Part shown: positions 47,606 to 60,199 of the stretch, piece after piece
How positions within the stretch are numbered: position 1 is the stretch's first letter
Layout: each line of letters starts with the position of its first letter
Assembly: GCA_050084985.1 (NCBI GenBank)
Contig: JBITNC010000001.1
Span: forward strand, 44,144,001 to 44,208,000
Source: Nageia nagi
Lineage: Eukaryota; Pinophyta
Direction of reading: 5' to 3'
Length of the DNA: 64,000 bases
The notes under the pieces: generated by a model
The model's input: the letters and a program-made list of their open reading frames with translations, nothing else
The model's database searches: none
Told to the model about the DNA's origin: nothing
Translations under genes and position numbers: made by a program

Positions 47606-48330
47606 ATGTTTGATGGTAGCAACCCTAAACCTAGGGTTTGGCTACAAAAGCTTCAAACTTACTTCACTCTTTTCCTTATGAAAGAAATAGATTCAATCAA
47701 ATTTGCCTCCCTTCACCTTGATGGCATAGGATATGAATGGTGGTACAATGGATTCACCACCTTAGGGCATGAAAAGGTTGTCATTTTGAAGAATTTTTCC
47801 AAAGAGTTCTTGATATGTTTGAAAGAAAGGATGAGGAAGAATATTTTAAAGAGATGGCTACACTTCACCAAGTCACTTCTATGGGAAGCTATGTTGAGTA
47901 AATCCAAAGGATTTCAGATATGGTTTTGAATGTATCAGCTAAGAGGATAATTTTCCTCTTTATGGAGGGACAAAAAGAACCATTTAAGGGCTTGGTCAAA
48001 TCCTTTGATCCACCTACTCTACAAGATGCAATCAAGAGGTCTCTTACTCTTGAAGATTCTACTCTTCCAAAGATTAAGCATGTGGAACCATATCATAAAC
48101 CTAACATGTGGACACAATTCAAGAAGGATACATCATCGCCAAGGAGAGATTCATCAAGTGGGAAGCCTATGCTTGCCCCTCCCATCACATATAGAAAGAG
48201 AACTAGGGATGAGAGGAATGAAAGAAATGAGTTGAGAGGGAATAATTTAAGCTTTAGTTGCAAGGAATTTTGGACTCTAGGCCACTATTATCTTGGCAAG
48301 GGAGCCATAGATTACATTGAGGTTTTTCCA
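47606..48330 (+). pseudogene. gag: element D gag
   Basis: Gypsy gag core: FDGSNPKPRVWLQKLQTYF, then SIKFASLHLDGIGYEWW (47606-47750), the standard W..L..YF / A..HL.G.A..WW layout. One base is lost near 47830; in the shifted frame LHQVTSMGSYVE.IQRISDMV follows with a TAA where Tyr is usual. The frame from 47920 continues into a degenerate zinc knuckle, CKEFWTLGHYYLGKG (about 48270-48315), where the second and third cysteines are replaced. It forms the particle shell in intact relatives. Confidence 0.75.
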
Positions 48331-48909
48331 GAAGAAGAGTCATCAAATGAGGAACATGAGGAGAATGATGAATATGATGAGGATGAGCCATCATGTAGAA
48401 TCATGAACATACAAATATCCAATCCAAAGCCTACTGCGCCAACAACATCAAGAGGAGGAACACTAGCTACTTTGAGTGGTATGAACCAATATTTCACCAT
48501 CAAGGTTTTAGGAGAGGTTTTGGGAGAGAAGGTTATAGTTTGGATATACGGAGATGCTACCCACAACTTTGTTAATGAAAAGTTAACCATTGGCAAGAAG
48601 ATGAAGATTGAACCATTTCCAAGTTTTGATGTGATTGTTGGAAATGGGAATATCATGCCTTGTAAGAAATATGTTCTCAAGATGAAGGTCAATTTGAAAT
48701 ACTGCACTGTTGAAGATGATTTATTTATTTTCCCATTAGGTGATTCAACTCAAGTTGTTTTAGGGGTGCAATGGTTGGTATTCTTGGGGGACTACACCAC
48801 CAACCACTTAACCTTGCAATTAAAGTTCAAAAGTGGAGGTTGTGAAATCACACTCAAGGCATCAAGGAGGAAAAGAACCAAAATGCTTCCATTAAGATAT
48901 TGGATATAA
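48330..48909 (+). pseudogene. element D first protease-like domain, active site lost
   Basis: It is in the same open frame as gag C-terminus (47920-48909, 329 codons). After an acidic linker (EEHEENDEYDEDE) comes the RVP_2-type fold: TIKVLGEVLGEKVIVWIYGDATHNFV (48500-48575), normally V.IDSGATHNF. The catalytic DSG is replaced by YGD. The C-terminal FPLGDSTQVVLGVQWL block is intact. As read it cannot be an active aspartic protease. Confidence 0.7.
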
Positions 48910-49254
48910 CCACATCAAGCACCAAAAGAAGAGGCCATCTCAAGAATGGAACCATAAGAGGATAGAAGGCGGGCATTAGAACAATAGTGGACTCTAACAT
49001 CAAGGGGCATCCAAGAAGAAGGTACACACATGAGTTAATTTTCCTTTGACCACTCTTCACATTCTTCTAATTTCAAAAGTAAAATTAGTCTACATCCCAC
49101 CAAGAAATGATGATACCCCATCAATCATTATTTAGGAAACCTAGAATGACTACTAGGTCTCATATATATGGGAAAAGATTAGCCACAAGAGATACCCTCA
49201 CTTAGCCACCAAAAAGATAAAAATGGATCTTAGGGAATTTATTAGTACATCTCA

Positions 49255-49600
49255 ACTCTCCAATTGGAAGGGTATCTTTTAGGAGAACCCATCGTCACCC
49301 TAGTAGACAATGGAGCCACCAATAATTTTATTGATGAACCATTTATCCTTAGAAGAAAATTAGAGAGGATTGAAGCTCAAGGATTTAAAGTCATTAATGC
49401 TATGAGATACCAAATTGGGTGCAAATGGATGATTAAAGATCATAGATTAACCATTGGAAAGTACACCATCATAACTAACTACTATATCTATCCCATGGAT
49501 GAGTCCCCTCACATCATACTAGAAATTCAATGGTTGTACCAATTGAGAGATGTTGCCTTCAATTACTAAAAGTTGGAGATGAGTTTCTTTGAGCAAGTAA
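49255..49600 (+). pseudogene. element D second protease-like domain
   Basis: A second, separate RVP_2-like domain: LGEPIVTLVDNGATNNFID (49279-49335), IGCKWMIKDHRLTIGKYTIITNYYIYPMDESPHIILEIQWL, then the LEMSFFEQVIKITLRV block that usually follows the gypsy protease. The active site reads DNG instead of DSG, keeping the aspartate. It is homologous in layout to the first domain about 750 bases upstream. No RT follows. Confidence 0.65.
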
Positions 49601-50880
49601 TAAAGATTACCTTAAGGGTAATCAATGTCATACACCCTTGGACATCCATCAATGGATTAAAGATTACCCCAATCAACCATGGCATCTCTTCAAGGAGGTA
49701 TGAAAGTAGTGACAACAGTAAAACCATTTTAAATGAAGGGCAACCTTGGTCTAAAAAGGCAAGAGTATATTCACATCACTTCTCTAATTACATTTAGGGG
49801 CCAAAAAATAAAGAATATTATTCATGAAATTTGCATCAACAGCAATACCATTTATGGAAACATTATGAGGAAACCCTTGGTATCAAAAAATAGTCCCAAT
49901 TCCTATGCCACATGGAAGAGCAATATGGTCAGATTTGGTAACAACTTACAGAATATATTTTTATCTCCTTGGTATATGTTTATTTTATGGTATATGAAGT
50001 TGGAGTGCATTACCAAAATATTGCTCCAAACAATTATAAATCGGGACAACAATACTCTTATAATTTGCAGTAGTGATTGCATCATGAAAGAGGGCCAAGA
50101 TACCATCTCTAGTTTTTGTGAAAGTATTAGAGATTTTACCACCCTTAAGGAAGTTTTCCACATGACAACAAGGGAAAAAATTGAGGCTAATGTATGATGG
50201 TATTTTGGAAAAGAAGGTATGATGATTTCAAAAAGGTATAATCATCCTCTTCATCTTTGTAATAGTCATACACCTAGCATGTCACCATTTTGGGTTGCAA
50301 AGGTAAGGGACATATTTGTGATTGATACAAACTTGAGTTTGGGGCAACCAAACATACCATTTCTAAACATGCCACTACATCACCATACCCATGGAAATCG
50401 AGGTAAAAAATGGATGCATGATAAATTCCATGCAACTACATTACTTAGCAAGCTTAGAGTCATTCATAGAGGTGAATAACAATAAGAAAGAACTCATTTA
50501 ATGATATGTCATGTAACAACATGTATGAATCTTGATGTTTCCAAATAGGATACAAATTTAAAATCATTTCTATATGAACTTGATAGAAACAAGCATATTT
50601 TGGGATCAATTTGGAAGCAAGACACACAATTGGAGGTTGAAAAGGCATGCATCATCAACAACATTTTTTGCTTCTACAATTTGAGATAATCACCTCCATG
50701 ATTACATTTTCTTGATATCATTAAGGGACTATTTTGAGGATTATTTAGACCATTTGCAAGCACATTTAGAGGAAATCCATGGCATCAAGCAACACTTGGG
50801 ACATTTAAGTAGCTTGGTACACTTGAAGAATATGCTAGAAAATAAGCATCACTTTGGAATTTCTTGAGGGCAATCAATTT
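49600..50880 (+). other. 3' internal region of element D, no known domain
   Basis: Several open pieces (154 codons at 49733-50197, 86 codons at 50219-50479) with no RT, RNase H or integrase motif. A LEEIHGIKQHLGHLSSLVHLKNMLE helix-like stretch (about 50770-50845) lies just before the polypurine tract. Confidence 0.45.
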
Positions 50881-50894
50881 GAGGAGGTAGGACT

Positions 50895-51329
50895 TGTAAT
50901 GTCCCCTATTTGGGACATCTATAAGTCACCCCTCATGCCTATTCATTGTTATTTATTATTCAAATTAGGAGTGTGTTATTTATCAAATTATGTATTTATC
51001 ATATTTATATTTGTGTCTCAAGGGTAGTATTCAATATCCTCAAATTATATATTTAATTAGAAAAATTAAAAGGGCCATTATGATGATCTATCAATTTTGC
51101 ACCAAGTCGGCCATACTAGGAGGGCTTAGGTGTATTCAATATTTTATTATTCCTCCCCTCCTAGTTAGTTTCTTTTTGGAGACATATTTGCAAGTTTGGA
51201 TAGCTATAAAGGTAATTTATTTTCTCACTTGAAGATATAATGATTGTGCATTTGATCTTGGATCATTCGTAGTTTGGGGTTGCTCCCTTTTCTACCTTCT
51301 AAGGACTAGGGTTGCTCCATAGCCTACAA
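50895..51329 (+). repeat. 3' LTR of element D, truncated
   Basis: Homologous to 45371-45783. Similarity stops at AGCCTACAA, exactly where TGTTAGGATCCC of element E begins. Confidence 0.75.
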
Positions 51330-51740
51330 TGTTAGGATCCCACAACCTAACATTTACTGAAGCTTATTTATGTTTTAGTTAATTTAATTATTTTCTTACA
51401 TCAGCTTGTAATGTGAACAATCCTATTTTGTAAGGTGAAGCTCCATTTTGAATCTAAACCATCAATTAGGGTAGGAGGACTATAATACTTGTAAGAGGGG
51501 TAAAGAGAGCATCTTGGAAAATCATTTATCATTTTGAGTTATAAGGAGGAATCCCCCCCTAAGTGGCCTACGATTCGTATTGCTATTAGTAAAGTTATTT
51601 TTTTGTTATTTATTATTAATTAGAGTATCTTGTTCCATTTTCTTTACTTGCTACATTGTGAGTTTGTGGTTATTTCATATTTAGTATTTCTTATGGTATT
51701 TGAGGCAAAATCCCTTTTTAGTTATGCTAGATTCTTAACA
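51330..51740 (+). repeat. LTR of element E
   Basis: Starts TGTTAGGATCCCACAACC, ends CTTAACA, and is followed after two bases by a tRNA-Met primer site. It interrupts the LTR of D; the preceding 5 bases are TACAA. No second copy is in the window. Confidence 0.75.
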
Positions 51741-51742
51741 AG

Positions 51743-51754
51743 TGGTATTAGAGC
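51743..51754 (+). other. primer binding site of element E
   Basis: TGGTATTAGAGC, one base from the tRNA-Met complement TGGTATCAGAGC. Confidence 0.8.
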
Positions 51755-52937
51755 TTCCATTTTGGTTGCATGTGGGCATTTCTCTGTGGTCGCATTAAGT
51801 GAGAAAGCTAGAAACTATCCTTTTTACAGCCAAAACTCTACCTAAATTTTTGCAAATTGGAAGGTTGCATTGAAGTGAAACTCTAAAAATTACCATTTTT
51901 TTAGCTGAAACTTTGTCTATTTTTTTCAAAATCTCATGAAACCCCTCAAACTATCGCTTTAAATAGCAGCTCCAAAATAGGCAAGAACTTCCAAAGCGAA
52001 TATCTTCCAAACAATGAGGAATTAGCAAATTCTGAGAGTTCTCATTTGTTACCTTTGGTAACATTATTTTTTAATAGAGAAAAGATGATTCCTAATATTT
52101 TTTCAAGCTAATCATTTTGATATATAGCACCCATACACTTTTTCAATTTTCAAAAATAGTAGTTACTAAAAATAGTAAGTTAGGACCTAGCTTGTATTTA
52201 AAATGGAGGGAAGGAGATCTTAAGATCCCACTCTGGAAAAATTAGATCATGAGGTTAAACAACTCTGAGCTCACCTTGGTGGAGTCAATTTTTAATTTGC
52301 TTTTTGAGACATAAATGGAAAATTCACTAATTTTAGAGAGAAACTTGTTGGATTGGGCACTAAATATATTTCAATGAATTTGGGTCTATTGGATGTAAAA
52401 AAGGTAGTTTAGATAGCCACACAACAACCAACTTCATCCTAAACTACATAAAGTGTAGGTTTTCAACAATCTTTAGGGAATAATACTCAAATGTAGGTGC
52501 AACAGGTGCATATGGGAGGCCCCTAAGCCTTCATCCTTCCATAAACAACTAAGATAGATTTCCCTAGATTTGATGGAGAGGATCCAACGAGATGGATTTA
52601 TAGAGTAGAATAATATTTTACACTCAATCAAATTCTTGAGGTTCAGAAGGTCAATGTCGCTTCTTTTCATTTGGAACACAAGGCCATTCAATGGTACCAA
52701 TGGTTTGAAAAAATGAATGGGACTCCTTGTTGGGGGCATTTTACAAAAACTTTCTTGGTGAGGTTTGGCCCAAGTGATTTTGAAGATTTCATAGAAGCTC
52801 TTACAAAACTTTGACAAACATCAATAGTAAAAGAATATCAGACACAATTTGAAAAGCATGCAAATTGCACAAAGGGGTTAAATGAATCTTTTTTCGAGAG
52901 TTGCTTCATTAGGGGGTTGAAGGAAGATATTATGGTA
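51755..52937 (+). pseudogene. gag: element E leader and gypsy-type gag fragment
   Basis: From about 52550: FPRFDGEDPTRWIYRVE.YF, then VNVASFHLEHKAIQWYQWFEK (52640-52710), FLVRFGPSDFEDFIEALTKL, EYQTQFEKHAN and LNESFFESCFIRGLKEDIM (to 52935). This is the classic Ty3/gypsy gag order. A stop replaces Gln in VEQYF and another follows LTKL. The gag is cut at 52937 by the LTR of element F. The rest of E was not found to the right within the window. Confidence 0.75.
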
Positions 52938-53576
52938 TGTTGGAATTATAATGTAATTTGGAAATGGATATTTACATTGTATTTTGTAATATCATGGATT
53001 AATCCAACTTAAGATAATAAGTGGATTATCCATGTAGGTAATTATGGAATCACACATAATATTATAATGGGGGTTTGTCCACATGGGCATGTAGGCCCAT
53101 GGTGTAAGTGTACACATGAAATATGTCAGAGCACAATTTAATAGTGTGCATCATGTAATTAGGTGAAGCACCCATGTGAAGAGTGGCCTACCCACTCAAG
53201 TATAATAATTCTTAATGTAAACTCATGGTAAGTTAACCATAGGTGCTTAAGTTTATTAACCACCTAAGGTTAACTTAGAGTCCTATAAAAAGACCCTATG
53301 AGTAGGAGAAAAATACACTTGAATACTTGAATTTTGATATGTTAGAATAGATATTAAAGCTTATAGGAGAGTTAGTATAGTCTATTATAAATAGCCATGG
53401 AGATATATAGAGATTTCCAAGTGAAGTGGATGTACTCCCTTAGTTGGAAGAACCATTATATATATTTTGTGTCAATTTAATGTGATTGAATCTTTGTTCT
53501 TAGTTTAGAATGATTACTATATTTGATGAGGGTCCTACAAGTGTTCTTAGGTTATGGAATCCTTCAATTTCCATCA
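52938..53576 (+). repeat. LTR of element F
   Basis: Starts TGTTGGAATTATAATG directly inside the E gag and ends CCATCA. TATA box TATAAAA at 53284-53290. The motif GGATGTACTCCC..TTGGAAGAACCA (53428-53456) is shared with copia B, G and H LTRs. No second copy was found in the window. Confidence 0.7.
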
Positions 53577-53577
53577 G

Positions 53578-53590
53578 TGGTATCAAAACC
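53578..53590 (+). other. primer binding site of element F (degenerate)
   Basis: TGGTATCAAAACC, two G-to-A changes from TGGTATCAGAGCC. Confidence 0.7.
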
Positions 53591-56365
53591 TCCTTGTGGT
53601 GATCTCCTTCAAATTTCTACTTAATGATCTTGAAGTAACTCTCCTAAAATTCAAAGGTATACCTATTCCTTAATCTTGTTTCAATTTTTTTTTTTTATTT
53701 TAAAACTAAAAGCTAGATCTACTACATTTCTTGTATGAAAATTTTTGATAGATCTAATCTTAAGATTAGTATTGTGATCTTCAATTTGAGGTTAAGCATT
53801 AGATCTATTATTGTTTTGTTAGAACTAGTTAATCTCTCTATATTTATAATTATCAATACTAACAATGTTTTATATTTGTTAGTTATATTTGCTTGTAAAA
53901 TTTTGCAATTAATTTATTGTATTTACAAAATTTTATAAAAAAAGAAAGAACAAATTCTTTATTTACATAGTTAAATCTACTTTACAATTTTATTGTAAAA
54001 TTACAATTTTTTTGTCATTACATTTTTTATTAAAAAAATTCTACTTAACAGAATTTAATATATATTAAAAATTTTCTTATTTATTAACAGAAATTTTATA
54101 TATTAAAAAAAATAATGCGATGGCACCAAATTAATGCGGATTTACTACTCTCAAATTAATGCCTCTTGCATGGGTTTTACCAAATTTTTATGCAAACCAT
54201 GTATTCTTCCCCGAAATAAAATTCAGAAGATTTCGATACCTCGTGCAAAATAACTTGCTTGAAGTTTAAGAACAAAGTTTTTTTTATTCGTCGTCTCAAA
54301 GTGGCACTATTTATTCTTCTTTCTTTTTGTCTTTGTTCATTATTTTCTTCTTCCTTTATTCCCAAGTGCCACCTTCTTATTGTTTGGATGCATTGCGACC
54401 TCTCTTTGTTGCTGCCTCCCTTTATAAGTTGTGGCACCCCCTTTAAATGTAAAATACTTACATTTTTTAAATATTTAATGATCATAGGTGTTATTACTTT
54501 TGCAATTTCTTTTGCAAAATAATAAATATTTTCAAGTATGAAAATAATTTAGCTTAATGTAAAGTAATCAAATTTTTTGGTTAAAATTTGCCCTTTTTTA
54601 TAAGCAAAATTTTTGTTGCAAAATTGTATGTCTTATGATTTATTTGAGTACATTCTTGAAGGCATATATTATTTTGGAAAATCAATAATTTGCAAATAAG
54701 TTTTTTGCACACTTTGAAATTTTTTAATGCACTTTTCTTGTGTCATTTTTTTCATGAAAAAGAAAAATGGGGAATGAGTTGCAGTAAATATGAACAATGT
54801 TTGTGCATAAATATGCATAATATTTAAATTGAAATTTGTGTAAATTTTCAATTCAAATAAGGTGTACTATCCATGCAAGGCTATCTTTTAATAGATATAC
54901 TAGTGTTTGATATGCACTACACATTTATTAATTTACATCAAGCTAAAACAAGATATTTAAGGGTTTCATACCATAAGAAAAATAGTGTATTTTTTAAGCT
55001 CAAATCTCTTCTGGAACACCCCTTGAAACCCTGTAAGGGGAGTACAAATTAATTGTTGGAGGGCATCAACAATGAACGAGTGATTTTTTATGGACATTAT
55101 TATCCATAATTATTTTAAAATCATTTTGAGAGACACTCCTGAAAAATACATTCGTGGTCCATGCATGTATGGATGGTAACTTATTGAACTTGACACCTTT
55201 CTATTTTTGGAAGGCCATGCTTTACCTCATAACATATTTTTACCACCACATATTTTCGAAAAATCTTGCCTATTCATAACCTTTTATCCCACATGCATTA
55301 TGCAATTGTATTTCCATCTCTTTAATTCGATCTTGTTTCCGTCTAAACACACAAGCGTGCTATCACAAGGTAATCCCACCTTTTGAGCGGCTTCATCAGG
55401 TGATCGTACTCTTGTTTTATGCAGATGGAAGACATAGACCAAGTTTTGCTAGCATAACATTTGTTTTTTGCAACATTTCTTAATGCCATTTTTTTTCTTA
55501 TGTCCTTTTATTAGGACAAAGAAAAAGGCGGAGGTTGCATAAATTAACTATTGTGCTTAAAAATGCTTGTGCTTAAAATTGAATATTTCTTGTTATACAT
55601 AGTTAATTGCATATAACTTGTTGAGGATGTGCATCGTGAGTACTATTTCTCGATTGCAAATTAAGCATTTCTTATATTGCATAAATATGTTTTATGTGCA
55701 TCAAATAATGAATTAATTCTTATGTACTTCTACACATTTGTTGATATGGACATTTAGAACTTCCAAAACCTAATTCTATCATGCACATCGTTTGAAGTAA
55801 CATGCTTGTGTAAGGTTTCATCAAACTTTTCTATCCTTGTTAATTGTGCACAAATAGAGTTTGTAAACTCTTAACATTAGAAATGTTATGCATTCTTGGA
55901 TAGAAAATTATCCTTGAAATTTTTGGTGCACTTTAATATACTTGTTGGCGTGCAAAGTTTTAAGACTTCCCCCATAAGTTTCATTGAAGATTTTAATAAT
56001 GCAATATTACTCTTGCTTTGAAAAGGAAGTGTTCAAGTATCATTGGGAAATATGCATTCCTCTCTACATTTGTAGAGCTTTGTGTTATACTACACTTCTT
56101 GATGAAGTTAATCTTAAGGGGGAGTATAAAATGTAAGTCTATGATAAAAGTTTATCCATGTTAATGGATTTTGCCATATTTTACATTTTCCACATCTTCC
56201 ATGGTGGAAGTTAAATCCATGAAGATGGATTGATTGCATATTGTTGGAAGTGAAAAAGGTTCATCCTTTCTCCAATATTTAATCATTGATAAAAATTGCA
56301 TCCTTGTTGAATGAATGTTATCTTTTTTCATCATATACATCTTAACTAGTAGCATGGTTAAGATT
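53591..56365. other. element F internal or unrelated AT-rich DNA, no genes
   Basis: No copia or gypsy protein motif on either strand. A polypurine-tract-like TTAAGGGGGAG at about 56114-56124 is followed by TATAAAATG and not by the F LTR start, so it does not close element F. Confidence 0.4.
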
Positions 56366-56368
56366 AAC

Positions 56369-56834
56369 TCTTGACTCACTCTTGGTAAAGTCAAGCTTAT
56401 TTATTGTGGCATCTTGACTTACTCTTAGTAAAGTCAAGCTTATTTATTGTGGTATCTTAACTCACTCTTGGTAAAGTCAAGCTTATTTGTTGTGACATCT
56501 TAACTCACTCTTGGTAAAGTCAAGCTTATTTATTGTGGCATCTTGACTTACTCTTAGTAAAATCAAGCTTATTTATTATGGTATCTTAACTCACTCTTGG
56601 TAAAGTCAAGCTTATTTGTTGTGGCATCTTGACTCACTCTTAATAAATTCAAGCTTATTTATTGTGACATCTTGACTCACTCTTAGTAAAGTCAAGCTTA
56701 TTTGTTGTGGCATCTTGACTCACTCTTGGTAAAGTCAAGCTTATTTGTTGTGGCATCTTGACTCACTCTTGGTAAAGTCAAGCTTAATTATTATAGCATC
56801 TTGACTCACTCTTGGTAAAGTCAAGTTTATTTGT
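56369..56834 (+). repeat. 43-bp minisatellite, about 10.8 units
   Basis: A partial first unit runs to 56408, then ten units at exact 43-base steps from 56409 (last partial). The consensus is built from GCATCTTGACTCACTCTTGG, TAAAGTCAAGCTTATTTRTT and GTG. Variants G/A at unit start and GACTC/AACTC or TTACTC alternate. Each unit contains a HindIII site AAGCTT, mostly intact. Confidence 0.95.
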
Positions 56835-56839
56835 GGAAT

Positions 56840-58740
56840 CTTATGGCCTTGTGCATCTTAATGTGGTAGTTAAGATTGTATTTTGTGACTTATGGCTAAC
56901 TTTTTTACCTTTAAATCTTAACTTTACGATTTGGTCAAGTAGGCATTTTTTGTGACTTAATCTTGAATTGATATGGCTTATAAATATTGACTTGATAATA
57001 TTAATGGCTTGTGAATCTTGATGTTGTGGTTTGGTCAAGTTGGCCATCACGATTGTGAATGCAATAGTACAAATCATCATGTGGAAAGTTAGCACAAAGA
57101 CTATGGAAAATGGTCATATCCATGATAATGGAATATGAATAAGATATCTATTCGATTTTCTTAAGTTGATTTAAAAGCAATGGTGATCACAGAAACTTAT
57201 AAGATTACAAATATTTAAATCATCAATCGAAAATGAGAATGTCAAAGCATGAAAGCTTGAAGGTTGATGTGATAAAATGAGATAAGAAATTGCATTATTT
57301 ATTTAAGCAAGAAAAGGTTCCCACTAACAAACCCAAGTGGGTGGGATTTATGGCACATTTGGTGCATGATCTGGTGAATGAAAATTAGAATCAGAAGAGC
57401 TAGAATCATCATCAAATGAGCTAGAATCATCATCAGATGAGCTAGAATTTGACATACCTAATTCTAGAATTCCTTGATGAGAAAGAGGTGAAAAGTGGTA
57501 AACAAAATCAAATCGATGATGTAGAATCCTTTGATCACCATGCCATGTAACATGAAAAGTGTACATTGATGATCACTGTAGTGCATACTGATAGACTACC
57601 CATGTAATAGTGAGAAGTTCAAAATACTCCTATGGATGTAGGGAAAGCGATCCAATGTATTGTACAAATCATAAAAGATTCAAGTTGAAAGGTGTACAAA
57701 TCATGATGTGCCATGACCAATCAGGTCAACTGAGCAAATGAAAGAGAATAAGGGAACATGATCCTCATGATTAATATGAAGGATCATGCAAATGCCAAAT
57801 TGCTCATTAGAGTAGGATTGTATAAAAGCCAATCGTTGTTGCATCAAAACCTTAGAGGTGATAAAGACACAATGAACTCAAATTGCATAAAATTTTCGAT
57901 GCACTATGTTGTCCTAGATCTCACTCGATAAGGCATGAAATTGAAAAAAATACATGAAGGATAATCAAGGCCTTTGTCCAAAATCATAAATGAAAAGTGT
58001 AGATCACTTATGACTATTTGTAAGAAGAAAGGCTCCATATTATCAAAATGTCATAATCATGATTATGAAAGTTGACAAAACCATTAGGGAAATGGATTCA
58101 TGGAGATAAAAGAAAATATCACACCATCCTTCATTTATTATCATATGCATTCTATTAGACATGTAATGACCAAGTAATGGTATCTTTATGATATGTCTTT
58201 CTCTCATCTCAACTATTTAGTATTAAATGGGATAATTAAATCATGAACAACAAATTAATCATCATAGATCCCAAAGAGAATTTCATCATAGAAATGGGGA
58301 GTTATTTAAATTTTGGTGAGGAGATGAATATATGGGTGGACATAGAAAATACCTACCTACACCATGAACTGGCTATGATAAAAGCCAAGATGGAAATAAT
58401 GGCCCATAAATATGACATGCTATAAAGAGAAAAGGCTATATGTGTAGTCTTGGAACAAACTTATGGCCAAGCAAAATGAATTTCTCATCGAGAAAACTAT
58501 GTGGGCACAATAAGAAAAAGAGAAAGAGATACAAATTAGGTGTGAGGCCAACTCTAGCCATCGTAGGATGTGACATTTAAAAGAAAAGTGGAAGAGAAGA
58601 GCCTCCATATATAAGAATATCCTTCACCATTATGGTATTAGCATTCCAGATGAGAATATTGATGATGTAAAAAATTTCAAATCTTCTATGGATTTTGAAG
58701 AAGTGGGATCATAGTCTCTATTACCGAAAGTAGATGCTCT
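56840..58740. other. AT-rich stretch, no firm gene
   Basis: A minus-strand 72-codon ORF (57348-57566) has a Ser/Asp run (SSSSDDDSSSFDDD) due to a small repeat of GAGCTAGAATCATCATC at 57397-57450. A plus-strand 60-codon ORF at 58243 has a charged, helix-like sequence. Neither matches a known family. Confidence 0.45.
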
Positions 58741-58744
58741 AGTC

Positions 58745-58870
58745 TAGAATGGCCTTTTCTACTCAAAATCTAACAAAGCTCCTTTCTAAAGTTGGACTGG
58801 TGAAGTTTCCCTCAAGGGGAGTGTAAATCTGAATTCTTATTGAATTTGTATGTGTGTGATGTCATCTTCA
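58745..58870 (+). mobile_element. plus-strand copia 3' tail fragment
   Basis: GGTGAAGTTTCCCTCAAGGG and the following bases match the post-RNase H region of copia B (around 32355) and, inverted, the same region of element G (60142-60230). So a piece of a plus-oriented relative ends where the LTR of G begins. Confidence 0.55.
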
Positions 58871-58874
58871 CCTT

Positions 58875-59375
58875 AAAAGAATTGAACTATAACATAAACA
58901 ACTCTAAACTCCTAAGATCACATGAAAGCTCAAAATACACATATAACAAACTCACAAAGCAAACTCATAAAGATAACATAAGATGTAAGTGGTTCCTCCA
59001 ACTAGGAGTACATCCACTAACTAGATCTTTACTTCAATCACAAATACAACTCTCTTACAATCCTCTTAATCTCAACTCCTAAGCACTATTCTATAGCATA
59101 ACTTTACTCTGCAAATTGGTGTGTCATCACAAAGAGGGAGATTTCTATTTATTGGCCAAAATCCCTCTTTAGATCACCCTTTTATCCAATGTACAAAAGC
59201 ATGACATGCACATCTATTTACCCAAGAGGCATGCTCATGACATGGAGTGTAGAACAAGTTACACTATCATATTCACTTAAATACTTAAGGTATCAAATGA
59301 TACCCTTACGTACTAGTGAACTTACATAGAAGATTATTATAAAACCTTTACAATGATGCATTATACATTCTAACA
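58875..59375 (-). repeat. 3' LTR of element G
   Basis: On the minus strand it starts TGTTAGAATGTATAATGC and aligns throughout with the plus LTR at 61702-62207. Its terminal CA end near 58875 is degenerate. The shared motif GGATGTACTCCTAGTTGGAG lies at 58996-59015 (minus). Confidence 0.8.
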
Positions 59376-59840
59376 CTCCCCCTTAATGCAATATTAGGAT
59401 AGAGCAAATAAGAGAGCAGAAGAAGAGAAAGTAAGAGAGTTCTCCTCCAAAAAAATGCAATATAGATGAGAGCTTTTTACATATTTGTAAAGTAAAAAAG
59501 ATCTAGTTTGAGACTCACTACTTTGCTAAATACAATCATTAACCATAATCAATTTTAGTGTACATGAAGTAGTCATCCAACTGAAAGTCATGAAGAGACT
59601 CCAAGAGCCTGCATACCTGAGGTAAGTAATCTATAATCTCAAAGGAACCTGCAAATCATAAGTAGCTCAAATAATAAGATCAATTAGATGCAACATATTC
59701 ATCTCATCAAAGATAGATGAATCACACAAATTCCATCATGAACTGATCAATGGTGCACTATAAGTCATCACGAAGATACCATGCCAAAAACTTATAGTTA
59801 CCTACTATATATAAAACATGTATTGATTATCATCACAAAA

Positions 59841-60057
59841 TAGAGCATGCACATATGAGTTCTTCACATATGAATAACTGAATAGTGCCAAAAGACACAT
59901 AAGAGTTCCTCACATATGGATAACTGAACAATGCTAGATTGATCAAAATAGAGCATGCACATATAATTTCCTCACATATGGATAATTGAACAATGCTAAA
60001 AGACACATAAGAGTTCCTCACACATGGATTACTGAACAGTGCTAGATTGGCCAATAT
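59841..60057 (-). repeat. 108-bp tandem repeat in element G 3' region
   Basis: Two units start at 59841 and 59949, each made of two related halves of about 54 bases with GAGTTCCTCACATATGGATAAC. It sits between RNase H and the LTR, like the array at 32456-32671 of copia B. Confidence 0.85.
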
Positions 60058-60199
60058 TTTGGTTTAAAAATTTATACAATAAACTCCTCACGTAGAATGA
60101 ACTTACCATGAAGGTGTACAACAAAATCAACACTATATAGCATAAAATCCTTCTAGGGGTGAAGTTGTCATCACAAATATGAATTCAACATAAGAATTC

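Larger units (their letters stand above)
45371..51329 (+). mobile_element. Ty3/gypsy-type element D, gag and two proteases, no RT seen
   Basis: Direct repeats starting TGTAATRTCCCC at 45371 and 50895 are the LTRs. A purine-rich tract (GAGGAGGTAGGAC) precedes the second. Internal genes are gypsy gag and two protease-like domains. I found no reverse transcriptase, RNase H or integrase between 49570 and 50890. The 3' LTR is cut at 51329 by the LTR of element E. The 5' LTR end is uncertain. The element looks non-autonomous or internally deleted. Confidence 0.7.

Noticed and set aside
56114-56133. TTAAGGGGGAG as the polypurine tract closing element F
   Set aside because: The following sequence does not resemble the F LTR start (TGTTGGAATT), so no element can be closed there.
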